A stretch of 64,000 bases of DNA from Hirudinaria manillensis (Eukaryota; Annelida; Clitellata; Hirudinida; Hirudinidae): the NCBI GenBank assembly GCA_034509925.1, contig CM067534.1, positions 1,900,501 to 1,964,500 of the forward strand. Direction: 5' to 3'. Every line of letters begins with the position of its first letter. Positions within the stretch are counted from its first letter, which is position 1. Shown here piece after piece: positions 45,768 to 58,900 of this stretch. The notes beneath the pieces are model-generated. The model saw only the letters and a list, made by a program, of their open reading frames with translations, had not been told where the DNA came from and did not search any database. The position numbers and the translations under genes are program-made.

Positions 45768-45959
45768 ATGAGGCTGATTGTGTTAATCGCAGTCGTGGTT
45801 TCTCTCATGCTCATCATCGAAGGACCAACTGAAGTTGATGGCTTCCTCAGAAAACTTGGGAGAAAAATCAAAAGTGGTTTTAAAAAGGTGGGAAAGCTCA
45901 TAGAAAAAGGTGCAAAGAAGGCGTTGGAGAGAGGCTATAATCACACGATTAAATTCTGA
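45768..45959 (+). CDS. Secreted cationic peptide 2 (putative antimicrobial)
   Basis: 63 codons, paralogue of the gene at 41737. The first 25 residues (MRLIVLIAVVVSLMLIIEG then PTEVDG) differ from gene 1 only by conservative changes, and the DNA coding for them is nearly the same. The mature part, 38 residues from FLRKLGRKIK, has 13 Lys/Arg against 2 Glu (net about +11) and no Cys, with a helix-forming KKVGKLIEKGAKKALERG stretch. It keeps the aromatic/Gly/basic pattern of gene 1 but differs at many positions and in its C-terminal tail. Conserved signal with diverging mature region is typical of antimicrobial peptide families. It is probably secreted by epithelial or blood cells; that is inference. 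Confidence 0.8.
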   Translation: MRLIVLIAVVVSLMLIIEGPTEVDGFLRKLGRKIKSGFKKVGKLIEKGAKKALERGYNHTIKF

Positions 45960-46971
45960 TTCTTCTGATTTCGGGTTTCCGGGATTTCATCAGATGACAA
46001 ATTTCACTTAAAATGGAAATTAAATAGTGAATTAGAAAATTAATGGCGAATTTAATTTGTCCGACTTATTTAATTCGTCGAATTTAATAGCTTTACAATT
46101 TAATGCTGTATTTTATTTTTATAAATAAACGTAATTTATCTGACCGACATTCATTAATACAGTCTCCGTTCTTTAACAAAAAAAACTCTTATTTTTACTT
46201 CTAGTTTTAAGTTTGAGAAATTGATTGATTCAACGTTCGCCATTTTCGGTTTTACTTTAAAAAAAGAATGCATAATAAAGAGTATAGTTGATAAAAGTTA
46301 CTAAAATAAACTGATAAAATTTTTAAAATAAATGCAAATCACTGAACAACATGAACTTTCAACATTTCCGAAATGGTCTGCCAAACAAATTTGGTCTTAT
46401 TCATTTCTTTGCTATTGGTCGCATTCTCAGGCTGATCTTTTTCAATCGAAATAATTTCTAGATATCACAAGACGTCAAAACCCGACCTCTTAAAATGTTA
46501 CGTTCGATGCAAGGAATCATTTGTCGATGCGAAAAATTGCCAAGTGCAATTTAAATTATTCAATTCCTATGCCACATATATAAAGTTTAAAAATGCCACA
46601 AAAGCATTACGCAAAGTAAGAACGGAAAGTAAAAGAGATAGAGGAGTCCAATATCAATCATGTTGGTTAATATGTTGAAACGATGATCAAATTTAAAAAA
46701 TTCTCAGTAATTAAGCTAAGATATATATCATCACATCATATATTATATATATATCATTATATATACATAAAGATTAAATAGGCATACATCACATATAGAC
46801 ATAAACATAAAGATTAACTAGACAATTCTAAATCCGATGATTTTAGCAACATTTTCACCGTTTTTGTTGAAGCTTCAATTTATTGACAAAAATGAGTGGA
46901 ACAAAAAGTTTTATAGAATTTAATAAATTAACTTTTAAAATTATTATTGATTTAAACAGCACAAGAATCTC

Positions 46972-47430
46972 TTATTGGTGTAATTCATTGATGTGATTTG
47001 TGACTTTGTGCAGACTTTTGAAGATTTTCTCACAAAATGGACAGGGAAAATAATTCTTTCCTTCGAGTCTCTTCAACTCCCTAATGGTTCTTCCTCCAAA
47101 AAACAATCGAATGCGACCTTTTTTAAGTAACCTCTTAATAACATACCCGTTAGGACTAATCAAGTCTCGAACTCTTTCATAATCTTTTTTCACCGTAATG
47201 CTTTCGAAAACCAGGTTCTTCGAGTCCTCTTTGAAGAAGCAATTCGTTTCTTTGTGAATGCGATAATTCGTGAAACCGACAAAGCAGAGACTGCATGTCC
47301 TGCACATGTGTTCCACCTGACAATCGTGAACTTCGACAAAATGGTTGTTTATTTTCTCGAAAGAATTGCCTTCGAAGAAACAATTGTCGCAGTAAAAGTA
47401 ATGAATGAAACCATGTTTTTCAAAACTCAT
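46972..47430 (-). CDS. Small intronless C2H2 zinc-finger protein
   Basis: 152 codons, no introns. Three Cys/His modules are visible: FYCDNCFFEGNSFEKINNHF with VEVH (residues about 12-35), HMCRTCSLCFVGFTNYRIHK with a final Cys (CCHC type), and at the C-terminus FPCPFCEKIFKSLHKVTNHI with NELH. The middle 50 residues are basic. It is probably a nucleic-acid-binding protein. I know no orthologue. It is the third intronless minus-strand gene in this cluster, so a retroposed origin or a lineage-specific family is likely. Confidence 0.75.
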   Translation of the reverse strand: MSFEKHGFIHYFYCDNCFFEGNSFEKINNHFVEVHDCQVEHMCRTCSLCFVGFTNYRIHKETNCFFKEDSKNLVFESITVKKDYERVRDLISPNGYVIKRLLKKGRIRLFFGGRTIRELKRLEGKNYFPCPFCEKIFKSLHKVTNHINELHQ

Positions 47431-49548
47431 TCTTTGTTGCGAAGACTCCTTTCTTCACCAAATTTCTTATTTCGTGGCCACCGCAGAATTCTAATGCGCG
47501 AATTTCATCTACATAAGTACAATCTATAAACCAAAGAATTTCATAGGAACTTGTCTTAAATAAATTATGAAATGGCATTTTTCATATTTTAAAAATATCT
47601 ACTCTGTAAGTAATGTGATATTCATTAACACTTGATGTTCGTAAGACTTAAAGTGGTCATTAATGCGTACCAGTAACATTTATCCAAATGTTTTGAATGA
47701 ATTTGTGTTAAATAAAAAATAGTGGGAAGGAATTTTTGAAACAATTAAAATTCCATCATAAAATCATTCATTTGATTGGAGCCTAACCAAAAAAAGTCCT
47801 AAACGAAGGTCCTTGCTTTGTAAACCTCATAATGATTGATTTTAAAGTATTAAATTTGATTGCTTCTAAATTGATCAAACCACTCAAATGCATAAAGATG
47901 GAAAGCAAAGTTAAATTTTCCAGATTCGCTTCAATAAACTTTTGAAGTTCTGATTCAGTTTGACACCAACCCGTTTATCGCTCATCCTTTTGTTTCAATT
48001 TGAATGAATTTCAAAGAATCTGAATCTTTCTTTTATTGTTTAATTTCATTAATTATAATGTAATAATTTATCATTTTCCTTTTCAACATTTGGATCAATA
48101 ACTGTTATTTAAAAGACGGAATATAATAGTTAACAATTTAAAAAATAATTTTAATTAGGGGAGGACGGAACTAAATGAAATAGGGCCCACCAAAAAGGCA
48201 GATTACAATACTTGCGTGATACTCTCTTTAACAGGCTATTAATTTGCAATTGTGCTTTTATTCTTTGAGGTATAGAATTTTAATAAAGAAGAATTTGGAG
48301 CCAAGGCATATGCACTATTGCAGTCAGAATCCGTAGGATTCATTATCAAGTTTTACTTGAACCTCATCAAAAAGCAGGGTGTTGAACATTTCCAGAACCA
48401 AAGTCACTTCGCAGAAAGTTATTTTTAGACGAACATACACTCCAAGTCAGGTATTCCAACCAAATTTCCTATCGGTCAAAACTCAGATTACTGTTCTCTT
48501 GTAATAACTATCACACTTTAAGTTTTTTCACCAGGTCTCATTTCTTTGTGCTATATTTTCGGAATATTTGCCATCACGAATCATCAATGCTGACGTACGC
48601 CAACCGCGCTAAGGCTGGAAAAAAGGAAGAATTTTTTTAGATCACGCAAGTTTCCCTTTATTGGAAAATCTTAGTCTTTATTTTGTATTCCAATAGAAAA
48701 AGCGCAAAAACAAGTTAGCAAAAAAAGTGGTCTAAAGCACTTATTTGCAACTTCTTGGCACCAAACTTCGTTTGCGCTGAAAAGACCATTATTTTTTATA
48801 ATCAGTCAACCAATATATTTTATATTCAGTCAACTAATATTTTCTACCAGAAGATACCGATAAACCCGCATCCTTCCATCACTCAAAACTTTCATTGTAT
48901 TTATTGAATTTATCCATTTTGAATGTACTTTAGATTTCAACATGAACTTATGAAGATTTGGATAAGTACTTTTATGTAGTACATTCATAAGTACTTTATA
49001 TTTTTCTTACTTCATTTAGCAGAATAATTCTGCTTCAAATAGTGGATGGAATGAATAACTCTTTTTAAATGCTATTTCGTTTTCAAAGGCAGCTTCATTC
49101 TCAGATTTAAGTATTATTTGGATTAAGTATTATTTGTGCTTGCAAATTCAGATATCTGTGGTAAACAATCACGTGGTCCACAAAAATCACAAGCGTATCA
49201 AAAGTGAAAATTCAAGCATTAAAATGACGATCGAATCACGGATGCAGGGAGTGCGCACGTACAAAAACGATTGCCGATCGTAGGAATGTGTCGTCGCGAA
49301 AAGATCATCGACTCGAATCGTTCGATCGAAAGTTGCCGAGTTTCATTTAAGGCATTTAAGGTCAGGTCGTCGACCGGTGACGGTTAGAAACACAAAGTGA
49401 ATCGCTTCCACAAAATAAGGCTCCGAACGAAGATATTGACAACATTTAACGACAAATCCGACGAAAGAAACAAAGGAGGCATCATTCCGAGAGCTTCTCT
49501 GAAGCTTTTTTTTTTGAATTTGAAAACCTGAAGATTTCATCAAAGCTC
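47431..49548. other. Intergenic, nothing recognised
   Basis: AT-rich DNA without coding or repeat signals I can support. A short GC-richer stretch at 49200-49500 may belong to the SCAMP 3'UTR. Confidence 0.5.
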
Positions 49549-52242
49549 CTAGAATCGACTGGGTTCGTTCATGCTCGATGCTGCAGTGTTGAATACGGCC
49601 TGCTGAACGCCTCGGTTCGAGAGGACTCCGCCTGCCAATTCTTCCTGAGCCTTCTTGAAGCTGGCGTCCATGTTACGGTAGAAGCGCAGAACCTGTAGGA
49701 GAGAGATGGAATTGCAGCAATTTCAGATCGTGCGCTTTGTATAATGCGGCTTTTATAAAGCATTCGTCTAGAATAATTTCATTAGTTAATAATAAATAAT
49801 TAGCTGATAAAAGAATTAATAACCCTGATGATGAAGAACATGCCAATGCCTCCAATACCTCCGAAGAGGATTCCTATGATAATCATGAAGGCACCCACGC
49901 CTGAATTGCTTTTAAGCATGGTTAAACCGCTGATGAAACCTCTGCAAAGAAAAGCGTTTTAACCTGAGTCAAAATTCCCTTTTCCTATTAAAATATAATT
50001 TCAGTAAAATGATGAAAAAATCTCTGAGGTTTGGTGAACGACTTCAGCACAAAATGGCAAAAATTGGGAAATTTGATTGGTAAATGTTCTAATGAAAAGT
50101 GGCCAGTTATTTTCAATTGAGTACACATAGATTGAAAACTAGATGCAAAATTATATTACATATTTATATATATATAATTTGTATGGCTAGAATAAATTAA
50201 AAGTAAAATTAAATATAAAATTAATTGGTACATTATTTAACTTCAAATCAAATTACTTTATAAAATATTTTCTTAGCAATATTTATTACAAAGCTTCAAA
50301 AACTATTGAATATTCAAACGCGACGCGGGCCACTAACACGGCTCCCGATCCCGGGACTCCGATGCACCAAAAGATGTTGATGCAGTTGTGCACAAAGAAG
50401 ACGATGAAATATAAGAAGTAGTTGAGACTGCTGTCGTTCCTGCAATGACAACGTTTTAGTAAAAACGCTTCCATGGAAATATTTCGATTCCAATACATTG
50501 TTCGGACCATTCGCTATAAATTCATTTTAAGATTATAAATTCGTTTTAATTCATCATGAGATTCAGAATTGCTTGAATGTATGCTGAATGAAAAAAACAC
50601 GATTTGCATATTTAAGCATTTAATCAGCCAAGTTCATAAAAAAACCCCGCTAACTTGAAGGCCTTGTAGACGGCTCTGAACCAGACGACGTACGACAAAG
50701 GAGGGAAAATGAGGAAGTAAAAGATGGAAAGACCAAATGTCGTGCCAGAATTTGTGTCATAACTGGCAATCATGTATGCCAGACTTCCAGCCAAGTTCAG
50801 TAACATGAGGATGTAATATGCTGCAGGTATAGAAATTATTTTTATAATTAATAACAATTATTTAATTGTATTTTTTCTTTTGCTGCTACCAATATCTGAT
50901 TACTACAATTACTACATGAAATGCAAATGGTCAATAAGACATTCTTCTAAGTTTGGCAACAGGAACTCTCAAAATTTCAAATTTTCTTAGAGATACATTT
51001 CAAGATAGCAATGAAATTGTTGAAATGTTAAAATTTTCTTTCAACAATTGGATAGTTTGTGGATGAAAATAAAATTATAAAAAAAAAATCCATCTGACCT
51101 AGCCAGATGTAGAAGTGGAGTTTAACGACCAATTGGAACGGTTGTGGGATGTCCACGTTGATGTCCTGAACAAAACACGGTTTCAAGGGGCAGCAAGAGG
51201 GCAATGGAGGAAAGTTGTTTGGGTTTTCTTGATATTGTAAATAATTTAAACTTTAGTAACATGACTTTGAATTAAAGTTTATAATAAATATAAGTACGTT
51301 CAACAGAACATATACACAAAAAAAAAACAAAAAAAACAATGACTGATTGTGTGACAGATTAATCAGAAAGTAATACAAGAATGTAAATACATAACAGTGG
51401 CCTGATTGATATTATAGACTGTACATTGATATCTTGATATTATAGATTGTATGGTGATAGCTTGATATTATAGATTGTACGGTGATATCTCGACTGCATG
51501 TAACTAACTAATTAGAAAGTAGCAATCAGGTCATCGACCAAAATGCCACGAAATATTTGAAATGAGAAACCAACCGACGACGGCAACCCTGGCGTTGAGG
51601 TCCCTCTCTCTTTTGTCGAGTTCTGCTGCCCTCCTTTCCAGTTCCTCCTGTTGGATTGTGAGACTTGTGACTCCAGCTGCTGCATTATTGGCAGACGTCA
51701 GTGGAGTAAAAGTCGAAGACTGAGTCTCTGAGGGCTGGATGACAGCAGGTTGCTGGAAGAAAAAAAAATTGCTTTTAATTAAGAACTATTGCCTAAATAG
51801 CAAACAAAGATGTAATTGACATAACAAATGTTATATTATGAATAACTTTTGTACAACTATAGATAAATAAGTTCACAACATGTTCAATATTTTACCTGCT
51901 GAGCAAATTGATCCTTTGCAAATGGATTATAATTATCAAGTTGTGCTTCCCTTTCATTAGTAACTTTTCTAGCCTGATTGACTGAAGAATCCTAATTAAA
52001 ATAAACAATCATTATGCCATAACCTACTTTGATATTTTTATTCCCCTCCCACCCGAAAAAGGTGATTCTAGTTTCAAGGACACAAACATATAAATCGCTA
52101 TTAATTTATTAATCAAAGATTATTCTACAAAATACATGTCAAATTTCATGCCCAATTTTTATCCCGAATAGAAATCAATAGGAATGAAATGTACCGCAAA
52201 AGGGTTGGTTTCGTCAAATGGATTGGAATCGAAACCCTCCAT
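49549..52242 (-). CDS. SCAMP: SCAMP, secretory carrier-associated membrane protein
   Basis: Four-pass protein of post-Golgi recycling and secretory vesicles. Eight exons: 52242-52195, 51991-51896, 51752-51575, 51227-51099, 50820-50655, 50439-50338, 49941-49824, 49692-49549. All phases agree, giving 326 codons plus stop, the usual SCAMP size. The N-terminus has NPF repeats (DSNPFDETNPFA, NYNPFAKDQ) that bind EH-domain endocytic proteins. A coiled-coil follows (QQEELERRAAELDKRERDL), then the Pro/Cys box FPPLPSCCPLKPCFVQDINV, where the family's E-peptide lies between TM2 and TM3 further on (PPLSYVVWFRAVYKAFK). Four TM segments lie from about residue 150 to 275, and the tail SFKKAQEELAGGVLSNRGVQ matches the family. 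One or two amino acids next to the exon 6-7 junction depend on the donor chosen. Confidence 0.94.
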
Positions 52243-52945
52243 AGCAGAAAAATATTGAAAATGAATCAGGAAACCACTAAAGCTTAATAAATTGCGAGAA
52301 CCTCTGAACCATAACACGACACCAACTATTTACAATCAGTAATGACACACAGGCAGGCAGGTAGGCAGATAAAAATTAATTGACTAAAAATGATAAATAT
52401 TAAAAAATATTTGTCACTAAAATAGCCAACTTTCACGTGAATTATTTTATTTAATTTACAGCAATTACAAGGTTAATGTAAAGCAAATCAAAAATACGAA
52501 ACAATGACGCGATTTTCGGTTGGTTTTGTTCCAAAACCATCAAAGTAATTTTTGGCGTTTCACAATTGACATAAAGACACTTATTAGGTGATTTGACTTC
52601 GATTACGTCAATCTACCATTCTGCAAACCAGATCGTCAGCAGACATGTAAATACCACCCGACGTTTCGCACATCTGGATCTCCTCTGAAGTTTCAAAACT
52701 TTACAGATTGATTTGAGTGAGTTAGAAATATTCTAAGTCGTTAAGAAAATCATTCTTGCACAGTCTTTACCTCTCAATTTGCTTAACATATTTAAGAGCA
52801 GGTTGCTTATGGTATCGTTGCAAGACATTGTTGGTGTGAGACAAAATCGCTTTCGTGCATCTCGACATTTGGTCTGCTGTATTTATTTATGGCTCTCGTA
52901 CTTAATTTATTCATTGGTTCTTAGAAACATCACTGTGGATACAAG
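52243..52945. promoter_or_regulatory. Divergent promoter region, SCAMP / TBC1D5
   Basis: 703 bases separate the two start codons, with 5'UTRs and promoters inside. A non-coding first exon of TBC1D5 could lie further upstream of 52946. No TATA box stands out. Confidence 0.5.
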
Positions 52946-55900
52946 ATGATGGAAATGAACATGAATCAAACGAACCAAAAAAAGATTTCAAATAATTCAT
53001 TTGAAGAAGGTGATAGCCCAGGTAGATGTTATATGGTTTCAGCTTTTACTTTTTATTTAATTTCTCAAAGTTATTGTTATAATGATTGTCTTTGCTGATG
53101 TAAGTCTTAGATTGAAAGTTAATCTGCTGTCATTGCAATTATTTTGGAATTTCCTTTTTTTGCTTTTTGCACTGCATTTTTTATTCGACTTTAAAAAATA
53201 TTACTTGAACATTTTTTTGGGTTTTTGAGTGAACATTGTGATATTTTCTGAAATTTTAAAATTTGAATGTTGAAAGTGATACAAAAGAATCAGTTGAATG
53301 GCATCCACATCAATGAAAAGCCTTCAGAGCCTGATGCTGAAGATGGAATGCTCGATTGTGCATCTCTTCCACAATCCTATTAGTGAGCAACTATCATTCT
53401 ATATTTTGTAGCTTTCCTCGAAATTATGATAAACAAACTAATGTTCAACAAGTCATTAATGGTGGAATATTGTTTGTGATGCTATTTGTTCTGATAACAT
53501 AAAGAAATAAATAGTTAATAATAGTGTAAATGTATGTAATTATAATTATCTTATAGTTATAATATAATGACAACATTAGTTATATTTATTTTACAAGAAA
53601 GAGTCCTTAGAATGAATAACAATTTGTGATTCCTAAGTTAATTAGCTTGAACTTTTAGTTTTTGCAATCACACATTTGATTGATATTGACCAAACAGATA
53701 TGGCTAAACTGCCTGGCAATCAGTTTCCTTTGCACTTAATAAATAAGTAATTATATTAAGTGATCATTTTAATAATTGTTATTATAATTGCTATTATTAT
53801 GAATTTTTTAAAAGTTAGTGAGATTCACAAAGTTCAATAGTTAGTTTGTTGATGTGGGAACATGGTTTCCATTTGATGTGAAGAAACAATCGATTGTTTT
53901 GTTGCGTCGTTCGTTGACATCCGATGCAAATATTTTTCTCTTCTGGGTAAAATGTCAATGGATTATAAAGTGTGTCAGTAATGTTATATATTATCATTAT
54001 TATTATTAATATATTATTATTATGTTATTAAAATTATAGGTCACCATGCTTATAATTTTATTTTTTTATGTTAATAAAGAATAAAATCACTTCCATGAAT
54101 TACTTGATTATAATGCAAATAAATGTATCATTATTAATAAATTATATTTTTCTCCTACAGTCTCACATTCTGAATAACATGTTTCTTTCAAATTACATGA
54201 TTTTATTCAAATGCATTTTAATCTATAAATTTATTACATGAAAATGCTTCTTGGTCTGAGGTTAGGACTTTGTTTATTCATAGCAATGAGTGGAAGAAAT
54301 TGTTCCTGAGAAGCGATTATCTCAAAAACCTGAAGAATTTGTCCATGCAAGGATCATTGAGGAGCAGCAGATTCAGGAGTGTGTGTTGGAAGGTTTGTTC
54401 ATCTTTATGGGTTCTTGCGAGGTTTTTTTGTCAGGAGCCATTTATCTACCATGTATTTATTGATGTCATATCTCTTTTATGTCTTCATTCATCATTGTTG
54501 TTTGCATATCTAAATTATCCGTACTTATTATCGTCATTGCTGCAAATGCCATCGTTAGCAGCTTAACTTTATCTTTATCATTATCCTCTGCCAACATCCT
54601 GTGCGCGGAAGATTGCATTCTTGATAACGTCCCTTGTTTTTGATGAATGGATAGATCAAGTGTTCGGTGGATTGATGGATGGGCAAAGTAATTAAGTGAT
54701 GGATGGGTCACCAAATTGATGGATCAGCCCACGATGGAACAACTAGTGAATGATTTCCGAGAGACTTGTCTTGTATTGCATATGTATGTTTTGAGCTTCC
54801 ACAAATTTTAAATATTTTTTAAAGTGACGAACAAAATCTCAAAATGTACCCTTGTGTATATTTGGCTTTCAAGGATTAAATAGTTTGTGATCAATTTAAT
54901 TTTTATTCCGAACAATTCTCCAATTAATCATGCAGTTGTGAGCATTCGAGCAGGGAAATATCTTCATTTTGCAAGGAAATGAATTTGAAATCATTTTCAC
55001 GTGATTTTCGATTTGAAATCTGCTTCTCATCACAAACATACAAAGGAAATTACGCTGATCATTGATTTGTTTATTTTTAATTCTTTCATATTTTAGGTGA
55101 TATTGTAGCAATAATTGAATTTAACTTCTTAGATTTGGGAATAAAAGTCATTTAAATACCAAATATTTAAAAAATTTTAAATGTGTTGTTAGTTGAAAAT
55201 TTAAATGAAATGAAAAATTATTCCTTTTCTTAAATAGACTTATTTGGTTTTTATTAATTCAAATCATATTTATTCCGCAAGGATAATAATTTAATAAATT
55301 TGTCAATATCTTTTTTTTCTTTGTAAGATGAAGAAGTTAAAGTATGCAGATTACATTGTACCAAGAGTAAGCTTAAATTTTGAAAGGTTCTTTAAATGGA
55401 TTGTCAAAATTTGGTTGGCAGATATTTATGGGAGTTCTTCCCGAGGAAATCTCCCGATGGACAGAAAAAACGAGGGAAACTCGAAGCATCTATCATGACC
55501 TCAAAATGCAGGTAGGATTAAAATAATACTTTTATCTAGTATTTGTGGGTTGTGATTGTGGAGAATTCATGAAAAATTACTTTTTCTTAGAATTGGCTCA
55601 TCATCACCCACGCAAGTTCATGTCAACCTCACCTGACTATGATTTCCATTATTGTAATTATTGCTGTTATTATTATTATTATGTTTTATTATTATTATTG
55701 TTGTTGTTGCTATTATTTATACTATTTTGTTGTTATTGCTTTTTATTCCAGATGATTGTTAATCCAAGAAAAGCTGAACCAAAAGACCTGTCCATAAACA
55801 ACCCACTGTCGCAAGTCATAGAGGTGAGTACATGATGCAGATAATGATGATGGTAATTGATGGGATTTGTGACAGTTGTGATGATACCGACGATGATGGT

Positions 55901-58900
55901 GATTATTGTTATTATTTTTTTTTAATGTTTATTTTCTGAGATGATATAAAGAAAACCTCACTGAATATTTAAAATCCCCATTCTGGGCCTGAGTGAACTC
56001 CGGGACATAATGCGCAAACCACAGCTCCATCGGCACTTAAAAAAAACAATCCGTAAAATAATAAATGCCCTCACTACAATCCAGCTTGTTTCCGCCATTG
56101 TTTTTGAGTTTTTCGCTTGTGATGTTTCCACATTAGGTAAGAAACAGAGAGAGCTGTTGTTGATAAGTTCATCAATATGTTTCTGGAGCAGCCGAGGCCG
56201 CACCAAGAGGAATACGATTTTGAAGAGATCACTCCTCTCCAGTTGCCAACTAATGCAGTCACAAACACTTTTTGTAGAGAGGGAAATCCACTTTGATGGT
56301 TGTTTGTCACCCAAATATGCATGTCCCTGTCATCATATTTTTGGACTTTGTTGATGTGTTCTTCGTCCAACGGTGCTGTATCAGAAACAATGATGACATC
56401 ACAGTCTATTGACTGCTCCCTCTCCCAGTACACCAGATCTGGAATTCTGAGATTCCCTTCAACATTAATTCAATTTTGGTGATGCAGCCTTGCTTGGTCA
56501 GCTTCTTTTCTAATTGGTAGACAAGATTGTTAAGCTACTCTCTTCTTGCTGCATCCATACCAAGGCAGACCTTTAAGATATAGTCTGGGCACTTGAAGGC
56601 ACCACATCTGGAATCACAATAGATGTTCTTCTCTGGATGATACCTTGAGATCCTGAGATTGGACGAACAGCAGCCCTGAATTTGATGTATTCACTTGGGG
56701 ACATCCTGAATTGACCATCCACTATCCAATCACTAATTTCTGTCCCTTTTGAAAACGATTGGAGCCCATACACATCGACTGAGTCACACAAACTTGCCGC
56801 ACTTTTGTGCTTCAATTGTTTCTTGGCTGCAGGTCCTTTCGCTGTACCAAACGTTCTGTATTCACAGAGAATTTTCCTCCAATCTTTCATTGGACCGAGC
56901 AGTTGCCATAAGCCTCTGAAATGTGTCTCAACATGAGAGTCTGTAGGCTGCTCTAACAATTGATTGATGCAAAACCGAATCAAATGCTTTGCTCATGTCA
57001 ATGAAGGTGAGGTTCAGCCTCTGCTTCTGCTCCCTCTTTTTCCTTATGATTGCTTTTACAAGCCATATGTTGTATGCTAGGCCATCGCCATGCCTGAAAG
57101 CCTTCTGATGATTTGAAAGAGGCCAGTGAGCGGGCATTCTTCTGCTCAGCATAGTAGAATATTATAAAATTAGTTGTTTAGAGGAAAGTCATTATCTATT
57201 TGTGCCAGCACTTACGTATCGCTTATCGCGCAACATTCGCTCTCGGTTTCCTCCACGTAGAGGCCACGAAGGATCTCCAGATCTGGTGGCTTCTGAGTGT
57301 GACGTCCATTGTCCATCATTCCAGCCTCCTCCTTGACACCCTCAGCTCTCGCAGTAGGATGCCGATTGTCACTTTTTATCTTGCATGTTGAGGCCATGGC
57401 CCCGGCCACTTTTTGGTCTGTTCAAGAAAACAAAGAAACTAAACAATGTAGCAGTCTGTTTCAAAACAAAGTTAAAACTCTCATAACTGAACTGAGAAAA
57501 GCTCAGGGATCAGTTATTGACACAAAATCCAAGATTGAAAGTAATGATGATAAGGATGATGATGAGGAAAAAGAACATCATAATTTACAATTTGAAAGAA
57601 GATGCTACTCTCAGGATAAAGAACAGATGTTGAAGCTCATGAAAGAAGTCAATTTGAAGAAATTTGACAAAGAAGTCATTGACATCTTCGTAGTTAGGAA
57701 AAGGATGCTGCAAGACCAATCTTCGTAAAATTTGAGACTCAAAACTCCAGAAATACTGTTCCGGAGAACAGCAGCAAATTAAAGGTCAGCAAGGACTTCG
57801 ACAAGGTCATCCTAAGCCTTGACCTGTCCAAGGAAGACAGATAAGTCTACAAACAGCTTCTCTAGGAGAAATTAAAAGAAATTAGAACAAGGAGTTGAAA
57901 CAACAAATGGGTTGTACGAATAAGAGGAGAGCCTGGTGCATTCCATGCGTTGATGTACAAAAGAAGGCAAAAAGATTGAATTGAACATTATTTTGTGTTT
58001 TTTGATCATTCCCTGTCACTTGATTGGTTTTCAGTTTTTTTTGTTGTGCATGTAGAGTTTTAGTTGTTTAGTTAAGTTTTTTTATAGTCCCAGTGAAGAT
58101 CCTGCATGACTTTAATATATAAGAGGCAGTGGTGATGGCAGTGATGATGATGATTATTATTATTGTTGTTGTTATTATTATTATTATTTTTCCAACTTTT
58201 ATTCAGCCCAGATTACTTCCAAAAAAACCATCGCACATTAAAAAACCCCAACAATATTTTTAAAGTACACAAACGGGCACGGGAAAACCCAAAGGCTGTA
58301 TAACTATAACGTAGAAAACCTCTAAAAATGAGTGTTTGAAGTGAATCGAATAACGTCTTTTCATAAGAATATTCTCCTTTTTCTTCTTTCTCTCCAGGCA
58401 TTGGTTCTGAAGACTTTCCAAATTTTGTGGGTCTCCAGGAGACTTCTTATTGATGTCCTTATCAGAAACCGTCTCGAAAGGCCCATCTTTTTCCATAAAA
58501 TCCACGTCTCTAATCATATTGCCTCCCTCCAGTTGATGACACAAAGGTCTGGGATTCTTGTCCCATTGACATTGGGAATTCGAGGTTCTCTCTTTGCTGA
58601 GTATCCCATTTTTGTCAGAACACTCTCTTTTTAGTATGGAGTCGTGCCTTGCATGTCTGGGGCCTTCGGTGCTCGGACATTTCTGGACAATGTGGGCAAG
58701 AGACTCCGTCTCACCGCAACCGGCCGCTCAAGATGTGTTGGACATCGGTGCTTTCCTCAAGGCCCGTAGTCTATTAAAGAGTGTTCCTGACCCCGACTGC
58801 TTCTGAAAATCTCATCAACCCATAACCTTCGACCATTTTGCACAGCTCCTTTGCAATTGAGAGTCCTTTGGTATCCATTAGGGATGCGTGGCTTGTCTTT

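Noticed and set aside
38053..47430. Intronless gene cluster as a viral insertion
   Set aside because: No capsid, polymerase or other viral hallmark gene; domain makeup of the FCP1-like protein matches animal FCP1 including its N-terminal domain, so retroposition is simpler.
55958..56433. Overlapping minus-strand frames as host exons
   Set aside because: They match R2-type retroelement C-terminal sequence in shifting frames.
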